Shown one piece after another: positions 6,928 to 14,435 of a DNA stretch of 35,699 bases. Source of the stretch: Bacteroides sp. Lineage in GTDB: Bacteria; Bacteroidota; Bacteroidia; Bacteroidales; P3. A model generated the notes under the pieces. The model had not been told where the DNA came from. It worked only from the letters and a program-made list of their open reading frames with translations, and did no database searches. Made by a program: the position numbers and the translations under genes. The stretch spans positions 1-35,699 of the forward strand of contig JAMPIH010000018.1 of NCBI GenBank assembly GCA_023662825.1, in the 5' to 3' direction. Within the stretch, counting starts at the first letter, position 1. Every line of letters begins with the position of its first letter.

Positions 6928-9444
6928 ATGAAGATTGCGAGCCTGTCCGTTCAGGAAATAATGGAAGCCGTAGGCGGGAAACCTCTGCCTGGTTCGCCCG
7001 CCCAAAATATGCCGGTGGAACGGATCGTTACCGACAGCCGCAGCGCAGGCATGGGGCAGGGGCGTATGTTCGTGGCCATTGTTACCCGCAAGGGCAACGG
7101 ACACGACTACATAGAACGGATGTACCGGAGCGGGGTGCGCTGTTTCCTGGTAAGCGAGAACCGTGGCGAGTTCGCCTCCATGCCGGAAGCCTGCTTTATT
7201 CATGTTCCCGACACCTTGGCGGCCCTGCAGCGTCTTGCGGCGGCTCAACGTAAGAAATTCAACATACCCGTGATTGCGGTTACGGGCAGCAACGGCAAGA
7301 CGGTGGTCAAGGAATGGCTGTCGTATCTGCTGGGTGCCAACAGACATGTGGTGCGCAGCCCGCAGAGTTACAATTCGCAGATAGGCGTGCCCCTGTCGGT
7401 ACTGCAGATGCAGGCCGGGCACGAGGCGGCCGTTTTCGAGGCGGGCGTTTCCAAACCCGGCGAGATGGAGGCCTTGGGCGAGGTGATACGCCCCACCTTC
7501 GGCATATTCACCAATATCGGTTCGGCGCACGATGCCGGTTTTTCCGACCGGAGCGCCAAGATTGCCGAAAAAACGCTGCTTTTCAAACACGCGCAAACCC
7601 TGTTGTGGTGCGCCGATTATCCGGAAATAGGCCGGCAGATCGAGAGGCAGGTAGAGGCGGGCATCCTTTCCCGGCAAATGCAGAAGGCCACCTGGACGCT
7701 GAATCCCGCCACCGAAGCCGACCTCAAGGTGTTCAGGCTCGAAAGGACGCAGGCCGGTACACGTATTTGCGCGCGCTACCTGCAGCAGGACATCGATATC
7801 GAGATACCCTTTGCCGACAAGGCTTCCGTGGAAAACGCCGTGCACTGCTGGCTGGCCATGCTGCTCTTGGGCTACGGCAACGCGCAGATAGCCCCGCTCA
7901 TGGCGCATCTGCCCATCGTGGAGATGCGTATGGAGATGAAAGAGGGCGTGGGCAACGGATTCGTGGTGAACGACGTGTATAATTCCGACTTCAACTCGTT
8001 TTGCGTGGCGGTCGATTTCCTGTGCCAGAATGCCGGAAGCCGCCCCAAATGCGTGATTCTTTCGGACATCCTGCAATCGGGGCGTACCGAAGAGGAACTT
8101 TATGCGGAAGTGGCCGAGGTGCTTTTAGGCAAGGGCATCGACGAAATGGTGGGCATCGGGCCTGCCATGGCGCGGCAACAGGCTTCGTTCGCCGGAATCA
8201 AGGCTCGTTTTTATGCCGATACGGAGGCATTCCTGAGTGATTTCGCGTTGGAAAAGTATTACGGGAAAGCCGTGCTGTTGAAGGGTGCGCGCGTGTTCAG
8301 CCTCGAGCGTATCGCCGCCCAGTTGCAGCGGCAGGTGCATCAGACGGTCATGGAAGTGAACCTTACGGCCCTGGTGCACAACATCAATTTCTTCAGGAGC
8401 CTGATCAAGCCGCAGACCAAGCTGATGGTGATGGGCAAGGCCTTTTCCTACGGCAGCGGCAGCCACGAGATAGCCGGCACCTTGGTGTATAATCATGTGG
8501 ATTACGTTACGGTGGCCTATCCCGACGAGGCGGTGGCGTTGCGAAACAACGGCATCAACCTGCCCGTCATGTGCATGAACCCCGAGGAAGAGGGCATGGA
8601 AACGGTGCTTCGTTACGGCATAGAGCCGGTCATCTACAATTTCCGCACGCTCGAGACCTTGCGCCGCTGTATGGACGGCATGGGCCTGAAGGCCAAAGAC
8701 AGCGTAAGGATCCATATCAGCCTCGATACGGGCATGCACCGCATGGGCTTCGAGGAAGCCGATCTGGATGCCTTGATTTCCACGCTGAAAGCCGAGGAAC
8801 GCTGCCGGGTGCAGTCGGTGTTCACGCATCTGGCCACGGCGGATATGCCTGAAATGGACAGCTACACGAAAGCGCAGCTGGAACGCTACACCCGGTGGAG
8901 CGAACGCATACTGAACGCTTTCCCTTACGGAATCATGCGGCACTGCCTGAACACGGCGGGCATTTTCCGTTTTCCCGAATACCAGTTCGACATGGTGCGG
9001 TTAGGCATCGGGGCGTACGGCGTGGGCACGGACGAGAAGATGCAGGCCTGTCTGGAAACGGTAAGCACGCTCAAGACCGTGATCTCGCAGGTTCGCACCA
9101 TTCCCGCGGGCGACGCGGTGGGCTACGGCCGCCGTTTCGTGGCGCAGCGGGAAACCAAGGTGGGCGTGATCGGCATCGGCTATGCCGACGGACTGAACCG
9201 GCACCTGGGCAACGGAAACGGCAAGGTGTGGGTAAAGGGCCATCTCGTGCCGATTATCGGAAGCATCTGCATGGACATGTGCATGATCGACATTACCGGT
9301 ACGGACATTGCCGAGAAAGACGAGGTGATAGTGTTCGGCAAGGAGAATCCCATTTCCAATCTGGCGGAAGCCTTGGGCACGATTCCCTACGAGATACTTA
9401 CCGGCGTTTCCCAACGGGTAAAGCGCGTTTATTACAGAGAATAG
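6928..9444 (+). CDS. murF-alr: Bifunctional MurF ligase / alanine racemase fusion
   Basis: One 838-residue chain joins two peptidoglycan enzymes, an arrangement known in Bacteroidota. Residues 1-465 are MurF, which adds D-Ala-D-Ala to the UDP-MurNAc-tripeptide using ATP. The P-loop TGSNGKT is at 119-125, and NDVYNSDFNS at 348-357 corresponds to the ligase NDxYNANP motif. Residues from about 473 are alanine racemase, a PLP enzyme converting L- to D-alanine. The PLP lysine is Lys504 in GKAFSYGSG, and Tyr752 in GIGYADGL is the opposing catalytic base. The fusion couples D-Ala supply to its use through the D-Ala-D-Ala ligase, which is encoded elsewhere. The PdxA-like gene lies directly upstream. 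Confidence 0.96.
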   Translation: MKIASLSVQEIMEAVGGKPLPGSPAQNMPVERIVTDSRSAGMGQGRMFVAIVTRKGNGHDYIERMYRSGVRCFLVSENRGEFASMPEACFIHVPDTLAALQRLAAAQRKKFNIPVIAVTGSNGKTVVKEWLSYLLGANRHVVRSPQSYNSQIGVPLSVLQMQAGHEAAVFEAGVSKPGEMEALGEVIRPTFGIFTNIGSAHDAGFSDRSAKIAEKTLLFKHAQTLLWCADYPEIGRQIERQVEAGILSRQMQKATWTLNPATEADLKVFRLERTQAGTRICARYLQQDIDIEIPFADKASVENAVHCWLAMLLLGYGNAQIAPLMAHLPIVEMRMEMKEGVGNGFVVNDVYNSDFNSFCVAVDFLCQNAGSRPKCVILSDILQSGRTEEELYAEVAEVLLGKGIDEMVGIGPAMARQQASFAGIKARFYADTEAFLSDFALEKYYGKAVLLKGARVFSLERIAAQLQRQVHQTVMEVNLTALVHNINFFRSLIKPQTKLMVMGKAFSYGSGSHEIAGTLVYNHVDYVTVAYPDEAVALRNNGINLPVMCMNPEEEGMETVLRYGIEPVIYNFRTLETLRRCMDGMGLKAKDSVRIHISLDTGMHRMGFEEADLDALISTLKAEERCRVQSVFTHLATADMPEMDSYTKAQLERYTRWSERILNAFPYGIMRHCLNTAGIFRFPEYQFDMVRLGIGAYGVGTDEKMQACLETVSTLKTVISQVRTIPAGDAVGYGRRFVAQRETKVGVIGIGYADGLNRHLGNGNGKVWVKGHLVPIIGSICMDMCMIDITGTDIAEKDEVIVFGKENPISNLAEALGTIPYEILTGVSQRVKRVYYRE

Positions 9445-9446
9445 AA

Positions 9447-10511
9447 ATGAATACATTCGGCAGGACATTACGTTTGGCGAGTTTCGGCGAGTCGCACGGA
9501 GCGGCCTTGGGCGGCATGATAGACGGTTTTCCGGCGGGCGTGCCCATCGACATGGATTTGTTGCAGGCCGATTTGGACAACCGCAAGCCCGCGCAACCGC
9601 TTGCCGGCAGCGGCCGGGGCGAGGAAGACCGGATCGAGGTGCTTTCGGGCGTGTATCAGGGCAAAAGCCTTGGTTCGCCCATCGGTTTTGTCATACGGAA
9701 CCGCGATGCCCGCAGTGCCGACTATGCCGAAATGGAGAGGATGTTCCGTCCCGGGCATGCCGACGATACCTATCAGCGCAAATACGGTGTGCGCGATGTG
9801 CGCGGGGGCGGCCGTGCCTCGGCGCGCGAAACGGCGGTGCGTGTGGCGGGAGGCGCGTTCGCCAAGATGCTGCTGGCCACGCAGAACGTGCAGGTGCACG
9901 CCTATACCCAAAGCATAGGTGATGTGGCGCTGCCGGATTCGGTGGTGGCGGAGGCCGAAAAGGCCTACGGGTTCGTGAGCCGTTGTCCGCATAGGGAAAC
10001 CGATGAGGCCATGCAGCGGCTGCTGCAGGAAACGCGTCAGAAGAAAGACAGCGTGGGTGGGGTGGTTTCCTGTATCGCCACCGGGATTCCCGCCGGTTGG
10101 GGTGAACCCGTCTATGACAAACTGAGCGCGCGCCTGGCCTACGCCATGATGGGCATCAACGCCGCTCGTGGATTCGAGATAGGCTGCGGCTTCGAGGCCG
10201 CGCGCATGAACGGCAGCATTCACAACGACCGTTGGCTGCCGGACGGCACCACCGAAAAGAATCTGTGCGGGGGGGTGCGCGGGGGAATATCCACCGGCGA
10301 ACCCCTGGTGTTCCGCGTGGCCTTCAAGCCCGTTCCCAGTATCGCACAGGAACAGGAACTCTTGGGAATGGACGGCAAGCTGCACCGCATGGCCATAGGC
10401 GGCCGGCACGATGTATGTTGCGTTCCGCGCGCGGTAAGCGTGGTGGAGGCCATGGCCGCCCTCTGCCTGGCCGACTTCATGCTGCTGGATGGATGTGTGA
10501 AAAATCAGTAA
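9447..10511 (+). CDS. aroC: Chorismate synthase
   Basis: Catalyses the last shikimate step, 5-enolpyruvylshikimate-3-phosphate to chorismate, with reduced FMN. The start is the ATG at 9447, 2 bases after the murF-alr stop. The frame stays open further upstream, but that part overlaps murF-alr and is not coding. The product has 354 residues. Signatures are GESHGAALGGMIDGFPAG (14-31), with catalytic His17, and RPGHADDTY followed by RGGGRASARET (101-129), with His104. Several usually conserved spots differ: RKPAQP where RRPGQS or RRPGTS is common, HADD for HADY, and RDVRGGG for RDYRGGG. Length and overall match still indicate a working enzyme. Confidence 0.95.
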   Translation: MNTFGRTLRLASFGESHGAALGGMIDGFPAGVPIDMDLLQADLDNRKPAQPLAGSGRGEEDRIEVLSGVYQGKSLGSPIGFVIRNRDARSADYAEMERMFRPGHADDTYQRKYGVRDVRGGGRASARETAVRVAGGAFAKMLLATQNVQVHAYTQSIGDVALPDSVVAEAEKAYGFVSRCPHRETDEAMQRLLQETRQKKDSVGGVVSCIATGIPAGWGEPVYDKLSARLAYAMMGINAARGFEIGCGFEAARMNGSIHNDRWLPDGTTEKNLCGGVRGGISTGEPLVFRVAFKPVPSIAQEQELLGMDGKLHRMAIGGRHDVCCVPRAVSVVEAMAALCLADFMLLDGCVKNQ

Positions 10512-10536
10512 AGACGTAAATCATTTTCAGTTAAAA

Positions 10537-11805
10537 ATGGAAGTATATAAATTCGGCGGTGCTTCGGTAAAGGATGCCGAAGCCGTAAGAAATGTGGCGG
10601 ACATTCTCAATACGCAGGTAAAAGGCCCCGTGTGCGTGGTTATCTCGGCCATGGGCAAGACCACCAACGCCCTGGAAGCCGTGCTGGACGCCTTCTACCA
10701 CCGTCAGGACAATCAGGATGCCCTTTTTAAAGACCTTATGGCCAAACATATCGCCATTCTCCGCGATTTGTTTCCCGACAACGCCCACGCCGTTTACGGC
10801 AAGGTGAAGAACCTGTTCGGCGAACTCTACGGCAAACTCTCCGGCATAGCCGATATGGCGTACGACCGCGCCTACGACCAGGTGGTTTCCTACGGCGAGC
10901 GGCTTTCCACCTGCATCGTTTCCTCCTATCTGAGCGAGGTGGGCATCTACAACCGTGAACTGGACGCCACCAAACTGCTGCTTACCGACGGCCGTTTCCG
11001 CGAGGGCAAGGTGGTTTGGGAAGAGACCGGAAACCGTATCCGCCGGGCGGTGGCCGAAGTTATGGATGAGCAGACGCAGATCGTGATCACCCAGGGCTTT
11101 ATCGCCTGCGACACCCAGGGGAACACGGTGACGCTCGGCCGCGAAGGATCCGACTATTCGGCGGCGGTGTTCGCCTATTGCCTCGATGCCGAGCGCATCA
11201 CGATATGGAAAGACGTTCCGGGTGTCTTGAACGCCGACCCCAAGTATTTCAGCCATACCGAGAAGTTAGACTACATCTCCTATTACGATGCCACGGAACT
11301 GGCCTATTACGGAGCCAGCATCATCCATCCCAAGACGATAAAGCCCCTGCAGAACAAGCATATCCCCCTGCACGTGCGCTCGTTCGTGGATGTGGAGGCT
11401 CCCGGCACCTGGGTCGGGCTCGACAACGTGCCCAACAGCAAGGTTCCTTCGTATATCTTCAAGAACAATCAGGTATTGCTGTCGATTTATCCCAAGGATT
11501 TCTCGTTCGTGGATGAACACAACTTGTCGGAGATATTCGGCTGTTTCGTGAAATACGGACTGAAAGTGAACATGATGCAGAATTCGGCCTTGAGTTTCTC
11601 CGTATGCATCGACGGTAATAAGGGAGAACTCCAGTCGGTGATCGAAGCCCTTTCGCAACAGTACGACTGCCGCTACAACGGAGATTTGAAACTGGTTACG
11701 ATACGTCACTACACGCAGGAGGTGATAGACCGTCTGGTGGGCGACATTCAGGTGATGCTCGAACAGCGCAGCCGGCAGGCCGTGCAGCTGGTGCTTAAAC
11801 CGTAG
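10537..11805 (+). CDS. lysC: Aspartate kinase
   Basis: Phosphorylates L-aspartate as the first step to lysine, threonine, methionine and diaminopimelate. The kinase signature KFGGASV is at 5-11. The conserved TLGREGSDYSA segment lies near residue 200, and a GVLNADPK segment near 229. The last roughly 130 residues carry ACT-type regulatory sequence, which usually senses end-product amino acids. The 422-residue length fits a monofunctional enzyme without a homoserine dehydrogenase part. The 25-base gap after aroC is AT-rich (10512-10536) but shows no riboswitch-sized leader. Diaminopimelate from this route feeds the peptidoglycan made by the MurF-Alr fusion upstream. Confidence 0.94.
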   Translation: MEVYKFGGASVKDAEAVRNVADILNTQVKGPVCVVISAMGKTTNALEAVLDAFYHRQDNQDALFKDLMAKHIAILRDLFPDNAHAVYGKVKNLFGELYGKLSGIADMAYDRAYDQVVSYGERLSTCIVSSYLSEVGIYNRELDATKLLLTDGRFREGKVVWEETGNRIRRAVAEVMDEQTQIVITQGFIACDTQGNTVTLGREGSDYSAAVFAYCLDAERITIWKDVPGVLNADPKYFSHTEKLDYISYYDATELAYYGASIIHPKTIKPLQNKHIPLHVRSFVDVEAPGTWVGLDNVPNSKVPSYIFKNNQVLLSIYPKDFSFVDEHNLSEIFGCFVKYGLKVNMMQNSALSFSVCIDGNKGELQSVIEALSQQYDCRYNGDLKLVTIRHYTQEVIDRLVGDIQVMLEQRSRQAVQLVLKP

Positions 11806-11816
11806 CGGACTTCCGC

Positions 11817-13427
11817 ATGAAAAAGAAGAAGCTCTTTCTGATTTCGGTCGTGATGACGCTTTCCCTGTCGGGATTGCTGTCGGTGCAGTTCTATTGGACA
11901 AGGCGCATCTTCGCCATCGGGGAGGATTTCATCAACCATTCGGCGCATGCGGCCATCGAGGAAGTGGTGGCCGTTCTCGACAAAGACGTATCCTCGGCCC
12001 GCTGGCTGCGGGTACAGAACCTCCGCAGGCTCGATTCCGAACTGGATTCGGTGGATGCCGCAATCGGATCCCTGCGCTACAACTATCCGCAGGTGTTGCA
12101 CGAAACCTGCGGGCTGGTGTGGAACGAAGACGGCGGCTACATTCTGGTGGACAAACGCCTCAAGAGCATGAAATGGAGCGATACGGTAAACGGGGTGGTG
12201 CTTACGGGCAGTTTCATGCAGTCCGAAGGCGATCTTCCGGCGCGGCTCCCCGACACCTTGGCGCGGCAGATCGAATCCGCCTACCGGAGCCTTCTGCAAC
12301 GGCGCGACGACCTGATGTATGCGCGCCGGATGCTGAACGAGATGATGCGTTCCTCGCTCAGCCAGGCGCCCGAAAGGGAAGTGGGCGCCCAGATCGCCCC
12401 AAAGGTGCTCGATTCCATGATCACCTCGGCCTTGGTGGCCCACAACCTGAACACCGCCTGCGAATGGGGCGTTTACAGCAGCTACAGTTCCAAGCTCCTG
12501 TTGCAGAAGACCGGCAGATACGGGATCGAACTGCTGCAAAGCCCGCTCATCTACCGCCTTTTCCCTTCGCAGCCCACCGACTATCCCACCTACCTGCTGC
12601 TCTATTTTCCCAACCGCCTGGCCTTTATCTTTTCCCAGATGTGGTACCTGGTGGTGGCTTCGGTGGTGTTGTTCGTGCTGCTGATCTACATTTTCGTCTA
12701 TACCGTGGTTTCCATCTGGAAACAGAAGAAGCTTACCGAGATGAAGAGCGATTTCATCAACCACGTTACCCACGAGATAAAGACGCCGGTAAGCACGATC
12801 GCCCTCGTGTGTGAATCCTTGGACGACCCCGACATGCACTACGATCAGGAGGGGCTGAAAGAACTGTTCCGCATTATCCGCAACGAGAACCAGCGGCTCC
12901 AGTCGCTCAGCGGTCAGATCATCCAGATCTCGCGCATGGAAAAGGGCGACTATTTCCTCAACAAGACCGAATTTCCGCTGCACAAGGCCATCGAGGAGGC
13001 GGTCAACAACACCGGTTTCCAGGTAATGCACAAAAACGGAAGCATCGTAACGCATCTGGAGGCGCATAACGACCTCGTTACCGGCGACCGTACCCATATC
13101 GTGCACATTATCTCCAATCTGATAGACAACGCCAACAAATACTGCACGGAAAAACCGCTGATCGAGATCACGACCCGGAATGTGGAGGGCGGCATCCGCG
13201 TGGATGTAAAGGACAACGGCATCGGCATCGCCAAGGCCAACCAGAAGAAGATTTTCGACAAGCTTTACCGGGTGCCCACCGGCAACCTGCACGATGTAAA
13301 GGGTTTCGGGCTGGGCTTGAGCTATGTGGCTTCCATCATGAAGCAGCACGGCGGACGGGTGTGGCTCGAAAGCGAGCCGAAAGAAGGCTCCGTGTTTCAT
13401 CTTTTTTTCGTGCAGGAAAAAGGTTAA
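11817..13427 (+). CDS. Sensor histidine kinase, orphan
   Basis: A membrane sensor that autophosphorylates on histidine and passes the phosphate to a response regulator. Transmembrane helices lie at about 6-26 and 276-299, enclosing a periplasmic sensor region of roughly 245 residues with no recognised domain. The H box HEIKTPVSTI starts with the phosphoacceptor His319. The N box HIISNLIDNANKYC is at about 430-443, G1 DNGIGIA at 466-472 and G2 GFGLGLS at 496-502, so ATP binding is intact. No HAMP domain is evident. The layout resembles RprX of Bacteroides. No response-regulator gene is adjacent, so its partner is elsewhere. It follows lysC after 11 bases. Confidence 0.93.
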   Translation: MKKKKLFLISVVMTLSLSGLLSVQFYWTRRIFAIGEDFINHSAHAAIEEVVAVLDKDVSSARWLRVQNLRRLDSELDSVDAAIGSLRYNYPQVLHETCGLVWNEDGGYILVDKRLKSMKWSDTVNGVVLTGSFMQSEGDLPARLPDTLARQIESAYRSLLQRRDDLMYARRMLNEMMRSSLSQAPEREVGAQIAPKVLDSMITSALVAHNLNTACEWGVYSSYSSKLLLQKTGRYGIELLQSPLIYRLFPSQPTDYPTYLLLYFPNRLAFIFSQMWYLVVASVVLFVLLIYIFVYTVVSIWKQKKLTEMKSDFINHVTHEIKTPVSTIALVCESLDDPDMHYDQEGLKELFRIIRNENQRLQSLSGQIIQISRMEKGDYFLNKTEFPLHKAIEEAVNNTGFQVMHKNGSIVTHLEAHNDLVTGDRTHIVHIISNLIDNANKYCTEKPLIEITTRNVEGGIRVDVKDNGIGIAKANQKKIFDKLYRVPTGNLHDVKGFGLGLSYVASIMKQHGGRVWLESEPKEGSVFHLFFVQEKG

Positions 13428-13432
13428 TTTTG
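13425..13432 (+). promoter_or_regulatory. Probable -7 promoter element of fabD
   Basis: TAATTTTG matches the TAnnTTTG consensus and overlaps the TAA stop of the histidine kinase gene. The T-rich stretch at 13401-13408 is a possible but poor -33 box. Transcription would start near 13439, giving a leader of about 45 bases before the fabD ATG. The same element occurs upstream of recA. Confidence 0.55.
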
Positions 13433-13455
13433 TAAGTTTGGATGATTTTCAAATC

Positions 13456-13469
13456 CGGGGTACGCCCCG
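13456..13469 (+). other. Small GC-rich hairpin in the fabD leader
   Basis: CGGGG at 13456-13460 pairs with CCCCG at 13465-13469 around a UACG loop. The stem is 5 base pairs of pure G-C and ends 16 bases before the fabD start. There is no following T-run, so it is not a terminator. It could shield or shape the translation start or stabilise the transcript; nothing in the sequence decides between these. Confidence 0.4.
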
Positions 13470-13485
13470 CAAAACAGAATAAGAA

Positions 13486-14367
13486 ATGAAGACAGCTTAT
13501 GTTTTTCCCGGACAGGGAGCGCAATTTTCGGGTATGGGCAAAGACCTGTACGAAAAATATCCGCAGGCCAAGGAAATGTTCGAAAAGGCCGACAGCATCC
13601 TCGGTTTCAAGATTACCGACATCATGTTTGCCGGCAGCGACGAAGATTTAAAGCAGACCAAGGTTACGCAACCGGCCGTGTTCCTGCATTCGGTAATCTG
13701 GGCGGCCTGCCTGCCCGATTTCAAGCCCGATATGGTTGCCGGGCACTCTCTCGGTGAGTTTTCGGCTTTGGTGGCCAACAAGACCCTGAGTTTCGAAGAC
13801 GCTTTGGTACTCGTTTCCAAACGTGCCAACGCGATGCAGAAAGCCTGCGAGATGAATCCCTCCACGATGGCGGCCATCATCGGCCTTCCGGATGAAAAGA
13901 TCGAGGAAATCTGCGCGGGCATTGCCGGCGAGGTAGTGGTTCCGGCCAACTACAACAGCCCCGGTCAGCTGGTTATCTCGGGCAGCATGAAGGGCATCGA
14001 GGAAGCCTGCGAACAATGCAAGGCCGCCGGTGCCAAACGCGCCCTGCCGCTCAAGGTGGGCGGTGCTTTCCACTCGCCCCTCATGGAACCGGCCCGTGTG
14101 GAACTTTCGCAAGCCATCGAGGCCACCAGGTTCAACACCCCCGTCTGTCCCGTTTATCAGAACGTGGACGCGCAACCCTATACCGACCCCGAGAAGATCA
14201 AGGCCAATCTGATAGCCCAGCTTACCTCGCCCGTGCGTTGGACCAAGATTGCGCAGAACATGCACGCCGACGGCGCCGGCCGCTTTATCGAAGTGGGTCC
14301 CGGAAAGGTGCTCCAGGGTCTGGTGAGCAAGATCGTGCCGGGCGTGGAAGTGATGGGAGCCGAATAA
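13486..14367 (+). CDS. fabD: Malonyl-CoA:acyl-carrier-protein transacylase
   Basis: Transfers the malonyl group from malonyl-CoA to ACP, supplying the elongation unit for type II fatty acid synthesis in the cytosol. The 293-residue protein opens with VFPGQGAQFSGMG (6-18). It has the nucleophile motif GHSLGE with Ser88 and the catalytic histidine in GAFHSPLM (His196). The oxyanion-side GQGAQ motif is also intact. Length is typical. It ends in two stop codons in a row, followed by a 68-base gap before the PNGase F-like gene. It has its own likely promoter and leader hairpin. Confidence 0.97.
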   Translation: MKTAYVFPGQGAQFSGMGKDLYEKYPQAKEMFEKADSILGFKITDIMFAGSDEDLKQTKVTQPAVFLHSVIWAACLPDFKPDMVAGHSLGEFSALVANKTLSFEDALVLVSKRANAMQKACEMNPSTMAAIIGLPDEKIEEICAGIAGEVVVPANYNSPGQLVISGSMKGIEEACEQCKAAGAKRALPLKVGGAFHSPLMEPARVELSQAIEATRFNTPVCPVYQNVDAQPYTDPEKIKANLIAQLTSPVRWTKIAQNMHADGAGRFIEVGPGKVLQGLVSKIVPGVEVMGAE

Positions 14368-14435
14368 TAATTTCTACAGTGCGAAGCCCCCATCTCGGAA
14401 ATTCTGATTCTCTAAACCTTGAAAATAAAGCAGAT

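Noticed and set aside
8895-9446. Upstream in-frame extension of the chorismate synthase frame
   Set aside because: It overlaps the alanine racemase half of murF-alr in another frame, and its product is not protein-like. Family alignment starts at the ATG at 9447.
10512-10536. A lysine riboswitch ahead of the aspartate kinase gene
   Set aside because: The gap is only 25 bases, far too short for a lysine riboswitch.
14016-14435. Upstream in-frame extension of the PNGase F-like frame
   Set aside because: It overlaps fabD and would place the signal peptide internally. The ATG at 14436 starts a clean signal sequence.
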